Shown one piece after another: positions 49,022 through 56,631 of a DNA stretch of 64,000 nucleotides (position 1 is its first letter; every line of letters begins with the position of its first letter). Origin of the DNA: Mycobacterium sp. IS-1264 (GTDB lineage: Bacteria; Actinomycetota; Actinomycetes; Mycobacteriales; Mycobacteriaceae). The position numbers and the translations under genes are program-made. The notes beneath the pieces were generated by a model that was given only the letters and a program-made list of their open reading frames with translations, was not told the origin of the DNA and searched no databases. Location of the stretch: positions 1-64,000 of the forward strand of contig NZ_MBES01000056.1 of the NCBI RefSeq assembly GCF_001954195.1. Reading direction: 5' to 3'.

Positions 49022-50398
49022 TTGCGTCGGGAAGAGCACGTCGGGATTGAGGATGCCCGCGGGGTCGAAGCTCTGCTTGATGCGGCGCATGAGCTCGACC
49101 TTGACGGGGTCTTCGAGCTCGAGGAAGTACGGGGTTTTGGCGCGGCCAAGGCCATGTTCACCGGAGATCGCGCCACCCAATTCCATTGCCAGCGCGAAGA
49201 TGTCGGTCATCAGCTTCTTCCGACGCGACGGGTCCCTGCAGATGATGGCCAGGTGCACGTTGCCGTCACCGGCATGCCCGCAGCCCGCCGCGGCACCGCC
49301 CGCGGCCACCGCCAATTCGCGTGCACCCGAAAGGAATTTCGGCATCGCGGAGCGCGGCACGACGGTGTCGATGATGTCGTCGGCGCCGATCGCCTTGGCC
49401 GTCCAGAACGCCTTCTCGCGTGCCTCGATCAATCGACGGGCGGAGCTTCCCTCGAGAACATAGGCGTCGACGGCCCCCAGCTCGGCGACCAGCTCACCGG
49501 CCCGCTCGATATCCTCGCCCAGCCGGTCCGCGGTGCGGTTCTCAAGCGCCACAACGAGATACGCCTGGCAACTGTCGCGGACAGAGTCCGGAATGCCGAG
49601 CTCGAGGTTCTGGGTATGGACGAGGGCGGCCATCGTCATGTTGTCGATGTACTCGAGGATGTAGGGCACCAGCCCGCTGGCCAAGATGCGAGGCACCGCC
49701 TGCATGACTTGGTCGAAGTCGGCGAACGGGGCGAGCACGGTGGCGCTGTGATCGAGGCGCGGATGAAGCTTGACGATCACCTCGGTGGCCAGGGCCAGGG
49801 TGCCTTCGGAGCCGACGATGAGCTGGGTCAGGTCGTAACCGGTGGAGACCTTGGCGATCTTGCCGCCGGTCCGGATGAGCTCGCCGGTCGGCAGCGCGGC
49901 CTGCAGCCCGAGCACATTGTGGCGGGCGATCCCGTACTTGACCGCACGCATGCCGCCGGCATTGGTTCCCACGTTTCCGCCGACGCTGGAGGACAGCTCG
50001 CCCGGATGAACCATGTAGCTCAGCCCGGCGTCGACGGTCGCGGCGTCCAGCTCGGTCAGCGTCACCCCCGGTTGGACGACGGCGACCTGGTTGGTCGTGT
50101 CGACCTCGAGGACCGCGTTCATCCGCTCGAAGGAAATGACGAGCCCGCCTTCCCGCGGTATCGCCGCGCCCGACAGGCCGGTCCCGGATCCGCGGGCCGT
50201 CACCGGAACCTTGTGCTGCGTGGCGGCTTTCAGCAGCTGCGCGACCTCGTCGGCGGATGCCGGTTTCGCGACCCACCCCGGTTTCTGCGGCGCCGCCGTC
50301 AACACCTCATCGTGGAAGTAGTCGTCGGGGATGGCGGCGCCGGTCAGCAGGTTGTGGGCCCCGACGATTTCCGCGAAGCGCGCCGTCATGTCGCTCAT
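49010..50398 (-). CDS. FAD-linked oxidase (GlcD/D-lactate dehydrogenase-like)
   Basis: A 462-residue flavoprotein of the VAO/PCMH family. The FAD-binding domain shows VTARGSGTGLSGAAIP and HPGELSSSVGGNVGTNAGGMRAVKYG (as two parts), LIVGSEGTLALATEVIVKL; the C-terminal cap has GCGHAGDGNVHL and SGEHGLGRAK, typical of 2-hydroxyacid dehydrogenases. It resembles M. tuberculosis Rv2280 by memory. It oxidises D-2-hydroxyacids such as lactate or glycolate and passes electrons to an acceptor. Its last three residues and stop are encoded by the solo 23-bp repeat, so its 3' end has been altered by that sequence. An ATG at 50389 is an alternative start. Confidence 0.92.
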   Translation of the reverse strand: MSDMTARFAEIVGAHNLLTGAAIPDDYFHDEVLTAAPQKPGWVAKPASADEVAQLLKAATQHKVPVTARGSGTGLSGAAIPREGGLVISFERMNAVLEVDTTNQVAVVQPGVTLTELDAATVDAGLSYMVHPGELSSSVGGNVGTNAGGMRAVKYGIARHNVLGLQAALPTGELIRTGGKIAKVSTGYDLTQLIVGSEGTLALATEVIVKLHPRLDHSATVLAPFADFDQVMQAVPRILASGLVPYILEYIDNMTMAALVHTQNLELGIPDSVRDSCQAYLVVALENRTADRLGEDIERAGELVAELGAVDAYVLEGSSARRLIEAREKAFWTAKAIGADDIIDTVVPRSAMPKFLSGARELAVAAGGAAAGCGHAGDGNVHLAIICRDPSRRKKLMTDIFALAMELGGAISGEHGLGRAKTPYFLELEDPVKVELMRRIKQSFDPAGILNPDVLFPTQLSL

Positions 50399-50442
50399 CG
50401 TAATTGGGATCGGTAGTGGTCCGGCCGGTGTGTAGTTACCGC

Positions 50443-50799
50443 ATGACTTTGAAGAGGATCGTCGCCGGGGTACTGGTGTCGGGCGCCATCGCCACCGCGG
50501 GGTTGGGGATGGCCGTGGGCGTCGCCCAGGCCGATCCTTTTGGCCACGTCGGCGGAAACTGCCCGGCGGGCCACACGTGCGGTCACTGGTGTCCCGGCGA
50601 GCGGATTCCGGACAACTTCATCAACTGGAACATGGGCGTGTGCCACGAGTACTACTACGACTATCGTGGTGTCGTCGATACCGGCAATGGAGCCGTATAT
50701 GGCTGGCCGAACGGACCGATCAACGCTCCGCCGCGGCACACCGGCCCTCCCAACTTCAACTGCGGCCTGTTCTGGTGCCCAGTACCGCCGCACGCGTGA
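50443..50799 (+). CDS. Small secreted cysteine-containing protein
   Basis: A 118-residue exported protein. The signal MTLKRIVAGVLVSGAIATAG continues to AVGVAQADPF, with an AQA-D cleavage site. The mature ~85 residues have six cysteines (GNCPAGHTCGHWCPG, GVCHEYYYDY, NFNCGLFWCP), probably forming disulfides, and many aromatic and proline residues. Such small secreted proteins recur in mycobacteria without defined function. The ATG at 50443 gives the normal signal peptide. It is divergent from the FAD-oxidase gene, with 44 bp between starts. Confidence 0.78.
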   Translation: MTLKRIVAGVLVSGAIATAGLGMAVGVAQADPFGHVGGNCPAGHTCGHWCPGERIPDNFINWNMGVCHEYYYDYRGVVDTGNGAVYGWPNGPINAPPRHTGPPNFNCGLFWCPVPPHA

Positions 50800-50877
50800 G
50801 CTGGCGCACGTTACGTCGACGCCGAATTTGGGAATCCGCCGGGCTGGACCTGTTCGAGCTGACGGAAGGATTTCCGA

Positions 50878-52320
50878 TTGTCCTCTACCCGGTTCGGGCG
50901 ATACGAGCTGCAAGCACTGATCGGCAGCGGCGCGCTCGGCGAGGTCTACCGGGCCTACGACACGGTTAAGGATCGGCGCGTCGCGCTCAAGCTGTTACGT
51001 GCGGAGAGGGCCGCGGAACCTGGCTTCCAGCAACGCTTTTACCAAGCATGCCGGGCGACGGCGCGATTGCAGGAACCCCACGTCATCCCGGTGCATGACT
51101 TCGGCGAGATCGACGGGGTGCACTACCTCGACATGCACCTGGTCGACGGCGGCAGCCTGCGCGACCTGCTGCGCGAGCGGGGCCCGCTGGAGTCCTCGCG
51201 CGCTGCCTCGATCACGGCGCAGGTGGCGCGTGCGCTGGACGCCGCGCACGCCGCTGGCCTGACGCACCTTGACGTCAAACCGGAAAACATCCTGCTCACG
51301 CGCGACCACTTCGCGTACGTCGTCGACTTCGGCATCGCGCATGCCGGCGGCGACGCGACGATGTCGCGCACCTACATGGCGCCCGAACGGTTCACCAGCG
51401 GGCGGATCGGGCCGCAGACCGACGTGTATTCGCTGGCGTGCGTGCTCTACGAATGCCTCACGGGACAGCCGGCGTTCGAGGGCTCGGATCCGCAAGAACT
51501 GAAGAGCGCACACCTGCTGTCCCCGGCGCCGCGCCCAAGCATCATGCGCCGCGGCGTCGGCCGGGCCTTCGACGACGTCGTCGCACGGGGCATGGCCAAG
51601 CAGCGCGCGGGGCGGTACGCGTCCGCAGGTGAGCTGGCCCGGGCGGCCAGCGAGGCGGTGTCCTCGGCCGACGAGCGGATTCCCGTTGCGGCGGGGCAGA
51701 GCGTGCCGCCGCGCACGCGGCCGTTCGCGGCGTTCTATCCCAATCCCGATGACACTGGCTCGAGCCCCTACCCGCCCGCGGAGTCGACGCCGGAGCGGCC
51801 GGTCCGCCCGCTGACGATCGGCCGGGCGCCGCTCGTGCTGACGGTGGCGGCGGTGGTCGCGTTGGTTGTCGGCCTGGTCGTGGCGGTGGGATCCGTGGTC
51901 TTCACGCCCCGCAACGGCGCCGTGCCGTCGCAGACCCAGCGGGCTGCACCTCCGCCGAGCGCGCCGGTGCCGAAGACGCCGTCGCTATCGCGCCCGGTGA
52001 AGGGTGCCGACGGGTTGGGGTTCGTCGGTGAGACGGCCCGGTGCGATCCGGGCAATCCGCCCGCCGCGGTGGTGCGCACCGCCCAGTCACTCGCGGTGGT
52101 GTGTGAAAACCTCAGCGGCAGTTACTACTACCGCGGTGAGCGTATTCGCGACGGCGCCCACATCGAACTGTCCAACGCCGAACGCGCGGGGGACGGGTTC
52201 GACGTCACCAATCCGCTCAACGGCGTCCGCTACGAGGTGCGCCCCGAACGGCTGAGGATCATCAGCGGTGAGCACGTCGATTCGTCGGAGCCGGTGCTGC
52301 AGTACGCCACAGCCGGCTAA
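50878..52320 (+). CDS. Membrane-anchored Ser/Thr protein kinase (PknF/PknE-type layout)
   Basis: A 480-residue Hanks-type kinase with TTG start and GGAAGG ribosome site. Catalytic domain (~8-265): IGSGALGEVYRAYD, the ATP lysine in VALKLL, catalytic loop HLDVKPENILL, metal site VVDFGIAH and APE-type MAPERF. The loop reads H-L-D, so it lacks the arginine of RD kinases. A juxtamembrane linker is followed by one helix (APLVLTVAAVVALVVGLVVAVGSVVF, in parts) and an external ~130-residue domain with two cysteines. It phosphorylates Ser/Thr of unknown substrates; the outer domain may sense a ligand. Confidence 0.9.
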   Translation: MSSTRFGRYELQALIGSGALGEVYRAYDTVKDRRVALKLLRAERAAEPGFQQRFYQACRATARLQEPHVIPVHDFGEIDGVHYLDMHLVDGGSLRDLLRERGPLESSRAASITAQVARALDAAHAAGLTHLDVKPENILLTRDHFAYVVDFGIAHAGGDATMSRTYMAPERFTSGRIGPQTDVYSLACVLYECLTGQPAFEGSDPQELKSAHLLSPAPRPSIMRRGVGRAFDDVVARGMAKQRAGRYASAGELARAASEAVSSADERIPVAAGQSVPPRTRPFAAFYPNPDDTGSSPYPPAESTPERPVRPLTIGRAPLVLTVAAVVALVVGLVVAVGSVVFTPRNGAVPSQTQRAAPPPSAPVPKTPSLSRPVKGADGLGFVGETARCDPGNPPAAVVRTAQSLAVVCENLSGSYYYRGERIRDGAHIELSNAERAGDGFDVTNPLNGVRYEVRPERLRIISGEHVDSSEPVLQYATAG

Positions 52321-52333
52321 CGGGCGAGCCGGT

Positions 52334-53452
52334 TTACGCGACCTGCGATGGCGATGCAGGGTGAGGCTGGCTTAGCCCAAACCGGCCATCGACTGCGGCA
52401 TGTTCTTGTCGCCAGATCGCGGATTGCGCCGAGAAAACCGGGCGGGCGGGCTGCGGATGCTGCTGGAGTCGGTCGAACCTGTCCAGCCGGTGCATCGGCG
52501 TAACCGTGATGCGCATCATGTTCCAGAGTTCGCGAACGAAATTGCCTGGGGTGCGCCGTAATTCCGGGCCACCGACATAGCGGCGCGCAATGGTCAGGAA
52601 GTCCTCCGGTTCGACACCGGCGACATCACGGACATGGGTCGTCGGGCCGCCGACTTCCCAGGTCCCCAGGCCATACTCCGGCCCGTAGTGGCGCATGCCG
52701 GACTGGAAGAACTCGTCGAAACCGAATCGTTTTCCGTTCGCGCGCAGGGCCTTCATGAACATCCGAGGCGGGATGTCGATGTGACGCACCCGCCTGCCCA
52801 ACGCCTCACCTATCGCGTCGGCGATTTCTGCTCCGGTTAGCAGAGTCGGCCCGGTCGGGCGGTAGGCCCGCCCGTCGTGACGGTGCGGATCGAGCAGGGC
52901 ACCGACGGCGACGCGGGCGATGTCCTCGTTGGACGGCGGGGCGTTGCGGCCGCCGCCGGTCGGCACCGGCAACACGCCCAGCTGCGCGGCGACCGAGAGC
53001 AGGTTCAGGTAGCCGTCGGCGAAGTAGCCGGGATCGACCGCGACGTGGGCGGTGTTCGGCAGCAGCTCAAACAACTTGTCGGTCAGCCAGGCCTGCCTCG
53101 TCATCAACGAGGGATGCTCGGGGCTGGCCAGCCATTGCCCAAGCGCCACCACCGCTTCCACTCCTGCGCGCTGTGCCGCGACCGCGAAGGCCACCGCGCT
53201 GTCGAGTACGTGAGGATGCCACGGGGGATTGAAATAGAGCCGATCGACCCCGTTCATCGCGGCCGTAACCTGTTGAATGTCAAACATATCGGCGACGACG
53301 ACCTCGGCGCCCAACTGACGCAAGCGGGCGCTGCGCGCGTCCTCGCGGTGCACCAAAGCCCTTGTCGGCACGCCCTTTTCCAATAGTTGGGCGGCTACCG
53401 CGCCGCCAATTTTGCCGGTGGCGCCGGTCACCAGCACGCGTGAGTTTGTCAT
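52334..53452 (-). CDS. NmrA-like NAD(P)-binding protein
   Basis: A 372-residue Rossmann protein. Cofactor loop VLVTGATGKIGGAVAAQLL, then VVVADMFDIQQVTAAMNGVDRLYFNPPWHP, as in NmrA/azoreductase-type atypical SDRs. The C-terminal ~80 residues (after ~295) are a long extension with FLTIARRYVGGPELRRTPGNF and no known domain. It may be a reductase or a redox-sensing regulator. The divergent TetR gene, with the palindrome at 53493-53517 between them, is its likely controller. Convergent with the kinase gene. Confidence 0.82.
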   Translation of the reverse strand: MTNSRVLVTGATGKIGGAVAAQLLEKGVPTRALVHREDARSARLRQLGAEVVVADMFDIQQVTAAMNGVDRLYFNPPWHPHVLDSAVAFAVAAQRAGVEAVVALGQWLASPEHPSLMTRQAWLTDKLFELLPNTAHVAVDPGYFADGYLNLLSVAAQLGVLPVPTGGGRNAPPSNEDIARVAVGALLDPHRHDGRAYRPTGPTLLTGAEIADAIGEALGRRVRHIDIPPRMFMKALRANGKRFGFDEFFQSGMRHYGPEYGLGTWEVGGPTTHVRDVAGVEPEDFLTIARRYVGGPELRRTPGNFVRELWNMMRITVTPMHRLDRFDRLQQHPQPARPVFSAQSAIWRQEHAAVDGRFGLSQPHPASPSQVA

Positions 53453-53492
53453 CGGACTGTCCTTCCACTAATCGGTACTTCGAACCAGTAGC

Positions 53493-53517
53493 GCAATGTG
53501 ACCACTGGTTACATTGC
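53493..53517. promoter_or_regulatory. TetR operator candidate GCAATGTGACC-ACT-GGTTACATTGC
   Basis: Inverted arms of 11 bp match at 10 positions with a 3-nt centre. It lies 41 bp before the NmrA-like start and 59 bp before the TetR start, in the only intergenic space shared by the divergent pair. Confidence 0.6.
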
Positions 53518-53575
53518 AGTATGCGACGGCATGTGACCGTTGTCAACATCGAGTCCGTGTGGGATTCTGGCGAGC

Positions 53576-54211
53576 ATGACCCCCGCCGGACCACAGCGTG
53601 AAAAGCCTTACCACCACGGTGCGCTGAACTCAGCGTTGGTCGAGGCGAGCATCGAGCTGGCTCGCGAAGGCGGACCCGATCGGGTCATCCTGCGCGAGGC
53701 CGCCCGGGTGGCCGGGGTGTCGCACTCGGCCGCATACCGTCATTTCGCCGACCGCGAAGCACTGCTGGACGAGGTGTCGCGCCATGCGCGCAGCGAGCTT
53801 GCCGCCGAAATGCGCCGACGCGTTGCCCGCGCCAGAGCTCCCCGCCAGCGGCTGCGTGCGGTTGGTACGGCCTACATTGACTTCGCGTTGAGTGAGCCCG
53901 GACTGTTCCGGACCGCGTTTACCTCGCATCCCGCCACTGCGCCCGCCGCGGATCAGGACGCCGCAGCACCGCGTGATGGTGCCGATCCCTTCGAGATCCT
54001 CAGCGACGTGCTCGACCAATGCCAAGCCGCCGGACTGCTGGACCGGCGCCGCAGGCCCGGAGCCGAGATTGCGGTCTGGTCGGCGGTGCACGGCCTCGCG
54101 AACCTCCTGCTGGACGGGCCATTACCCAAAACCGCGGCCGGCATCGAATTCGCGCAGCGGCAAGTGTGGGAACTTATCGAGCGTGGACTGCTGACCGGCG
54201 GCGCGTCATGA
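53576..54211 (+). CDS. TetR/AcrR family transcriptional regulator
   Basis: A 211-residue regulator starting MTPAGPQREKPYHHGALNSALVE. HTH: ASIELAREGGPDRVILREAA, RVAGVSHSAAYRHFADREALL. C-terminal domain with FALSEPGLFRTAFTSHP and AVWSAVHGLANLLLDGP, the same TetR_C_33-like layout as the regulator at 47929. The ATG at 53576 is preferred to an upstream frame start at 53540. The palindrome at 53493-53517 is the probable site for control of itself and the divergent NmrA-like gene. Confidence 0.9.
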   Translation: MTPAGPQREKPYHHGALNSALVEASIELAREGGPDRVILREAARVAGVSHSAAYRHFADREALLDEVSRHARSELAAEMRRRVARARAPRQRLRAVGTAYIDFALSEPGLFRTAFTSHPATAPAADQDAAAPRDGADPFEILSDVLDQCQAAGLLDRRRRPGAEIAVWSAVHGLANLLLDGPLPKTAAGIEFAQRQVWELIERGLLTGGAS

Positions 54212-54225
54212 TTCCGCGCGAGCCA

Positions 54226-55494
54226 TCACCAGGGGCGTGATGTGCGCCTGCTCGCGCCGGGTGTGAAGGTGACCGGTAGCTTGCCGAGGCCGGTCATGCT
54301 CGGGTTGCTCATGTATTGGTGGGTGTTTTCGACGTCGACCCGGTAGTCGGGCATGCGGTCGAGCACCGCCCTGACCATCACTTCGGACATCAGGCGCGCC
54401 AGGTGCGATCCGATGCAGCGATGCGGCCCGAGCCCAAAGGCGAGGTGGCGGTTGGGCATTCGATCGAGGATGACGTCGTCGGGTCGGTCGAATTCTTTTT
54501 CGTCGTGGTTCGCGGAGAGCCAGCTGATGATGACGCGGTCGTTTTTTCTCAGGCGTTGGCCATTGAGTTCGACGTCGCGGGTGACCGTGCGGCTCAATGA
54601 CTTGTTGACCGAGAAGTAGCGCAGGAATTCGTCGGTGGCGGTGCGGTAGAGCTCGGGGTGGTCGATGAGTTGTTGGAGTAGCTCGGGGTGGGTGCCCAGG
54701 TGTTTGAGCGTGAGCGCGGTTTGGGAGGTGGTGGTGTCGACGCCGCCGCCGATGAGGTTCCAGATGATGTTGAGCAGCTGGTCGTCGGTGAGGCGCTTGC
54801 CGTCGAATTCGAACTGGATGAGGAAGCTGGTCAGGTCTTCTCGGGCGTCGGCTCGTCGGGCCGCGGCGAACTCGAGGACCTCTTGCATCATGGCGGGGAC
54901 TTTGGCGATGGCGCTGGCGTACTCGTCGCTGTCCTGGGGGACGGCCATGACGGAGTGGAAGAGGTTGGCGTAGAGGTGCCAGTTGTCGTAGGGCAGGCCC
55001 ATCAGCTTCATGGTGAGGATGGCCGGGACCGGGCTGGCGTAGTCGAGGACGAGGTCCATCCGCCCGTCGGTGATTTTCTGGTCGAGGAACCAGTGCGCGG
55101 ATTGCTCCATGAAGGGCTTGAGTTTTTCGACGGCGCCGGGTGAGAAGAACGGTGCCAGCGCGTGGCGGAGGGCCAGGTGATAGTCGCCGTCGACCTCGCC
55201 GATGCCCAGGGCGGGTTGGCCGTCGGGACGCGGCACGCCCATCTCGCCCTGGTAGTCGACGCCGTCGTCGGTGTTGGGGTCGTATCGATGGGAGAAGGTG
55301 TCGTCGTCTCGGGCCGTTTGGCTGACCGCGTCGTAGCTGCTGAGGTACCAGAAGCCGTCGTAGTTCTGGTTCCAGGCGACGGGGCATTTCTGCCTGAGCT
55401 CGGCGTTGATCTGCTGTTGGTTGAGGTTGAACTCGTCGGAATGGTGGTCGAAGTCGACGATGGAGTCGGGCCTGACGTCGGGCCGTGTAGTCAT
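54226..55494 (-). CDS. Cytochrome P450
   Basis: A 422-residue P450. Haem loop FGLGPHRCIGSHLARL, I-helix motif IGGGVDTTTSQTAL with normal Asp-Thr pair, K-helix E-x-x-R in DEFLRYFS and the SLSRTVTRDVELNGQ segment. The N-terminus (PDSIVDFDHHSDEFNLNQQQI) has no membrane anchor. It differs clearly from the P450 at 24992 and belongs to another family; no CYP number is assigned. It starts 132 bp from the divergent VOC gene. A GGAGGG ribosome site precedes its ATG. Substrate unknown. Confidence 0.93.
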   Translation of the reverse strand: MTTRPDVRPDSIVDFDHHSDEFNLNQQQINAELRQKCPVAWNQNYDGFWYLSSYDAVSQTARDDDTFSHRYDPNTDDGVDYQGEMGVPRPDGQPALGIGEVDGDYHLALRHALAPFFSPGAVEKLKPFMEQSAHWFLDQKITDGRMDLVLDYASPVPAILTMKLMGLPYDNWHLYANLFHSVMAVPQDSDEYASAIAKVPAMMQEVLEFAAARRADAREDLTSFLIQFEFDGKRLTDDQLLNIIWNLIGGGVDTTTSQTALTLKHLGTHPELLQQLIDHPELYRTATDEFLRYFSVNKSLSRTVTRDVELNGQRLRKNDRVIISWLSANHDEKEFDRPDDVILDRMPNRHLAFGLGPHRCIGSHLARLMSEVMVRAVLDRMPDYRVDVENTHQYMSNPSMTGLGKLPVTFTPGASRRTSRPW

Positions 55495-55626
55495 CGAGAG
55501 CCCTCCACGAGGAGACCTGGCGGCGGTGGCCGCGTATCAACGCTATCTTTGCATTATTACGCTTTTGAATGCGTACGAATAGTTGGCCTGTGTCCGTCAG
55601 AGCCCGAGCCGCTTTGGAAGGTTGTA

Positions 55627-56079
55627 ATGTCCAGTCACCGAACAACTTTCAACCATGTAGGGCTATGCGTTGCCGACCGCGAGCGGTCACGCCGCTTCTA
55701 CGAGGGTCTGCTGGGGTTCCAGTTCTGGTGGGAACTTGACGTGCCCGACGAGGCTGCGGATCAGCTGCTGCAGCTCCCCAAACCACTCGGAGTCCACGCG
55801 ACCTACTTGGTCCGGGATGGCTTGGTCCTCGAACTCATCGACTACTCGCGGCGTGGAGTACACGCCGGGCCGGGGCGGGTTATGGATCAGATCGGTCTGA
55901 CGCACATCTCGTTTTCGGTATCCGATCTTCCGGGCGTGTTGGGGAAGGCTGCGGAGTTCGGGGGAACGGTGGTCGACGGGACGGTGTCCCAAGCCTCGGC
56001 AATGGTTCGCGATCCGGATGGGCAGTTGCTGGAACTGCTTAGCGACGGGTGGCTTTCGGCTCTGCCGGAAAGGCCTTAA
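55627..56079 (+). CDS. VOC family (glyoxalase-like) protein
   Basis: A 150-residue vicinal-oxygen-chelate protein. First module TFNHVGLCVADRERSRRFYEGLLGFQFWWE with the His metal ligand, LVLELIDYS with an acidic ligand; second module QIGLTHISFSVSDLPGVLGKA and MVRDPDGQLLELLSD. The four ligand positions (H, E, H, E) appear intact, so a metal-dependent isomerase, dioxygenase or lyase is possible. The ATG at 55627 begins just before the first strand; the longer frame upstream runs antisense through the P450 gene. Divergent from that P450 and perhaps part of the same pathway. Confidence 0.85.
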   Translation: MSSHRTTFNHVGLCVADRERSRRFYEGLLGFQFWWELDVPDEAADQLLQLPKPLGVHATYLVRDGLVLELIDYSRRGVHAGPGRVMDQIGLTHISFSVSDLPGVLGKAAEFGGTVVDGTVSQASAMVRDPDGQLLELLSDGWLSALPERP

Positions 56080-56595
56080 ATTAGCTTGTCCGCGCTGGTC
56101 GGGCCTAAGCACGGTGCCGGGATGGTATAGCGATGCATTCTGGAACTACGGTACTTGCAATTAGTAGGCTAATTCGACGATTCATCTATGGGCCGTCGGC
56201 AGATTTGTCGTTGTACGCCTCGATCTGTATCACGCTTAAGGCTCCTGCTGCCAGCGATCCCGGCCCCGGGTGCTGGGATTTGGCGACGAAACTGTGAGTG
56301 GATTGCCATCGCCTCGTCAAGGGTGTGGGCGCGCCGCACCTAACCCCCATGAGTCATTCGGCGCTCCAGGAGTCACTCGGCGATGAGCGATCGAGGTCAA
56401 CGACGGCCACCTGTGTAGGCGTGCCGTCGGGTGAATTGTGGCTTCGGCGAACGCGATCGGATCAGTTGCTATCTCAAGTTGACGGATGGTCGCTAGCTCC
56501 TTCATAAGGACCTGCTCAAGGATGGTTGCAGGTACAGGACGAGGGGACGGACCAGCCGCGCGCCTCCATGACAGGTAGACCGCTAGTCACGTACC
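56080..56595. other. Intergenic region before the restriction-modification gene
   Basis: About 516 bp without a convincing gene. It is visibly AT-richer than the flanks in places (for example 56140-56240). Short frames on both strands (56298-56507 plus, 56317-56505 minus) have no domain pattern or ribosome site and may be debris. No tRNA, integrase end or direct repeat was recognised. It probably marks the left edge of the accessory island and holds the promoter of the gene at 56632. Confidence 0.5.
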
Positions 56596-56631
56596 GTGCC
56601 ACACAGTCGCAAAAGAGAATGGCGGACAGTG

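Noticed and set aside
54206..55645. A 479-codon open frame on the minus strand over the P450 gene
   Set aside because: It is a different frame of the same bases as the P450, which has all haem-protein motifs. The alternative reads as Arg/Pro/His-rich low-complexity sequence typical of high-GC shadow frames.
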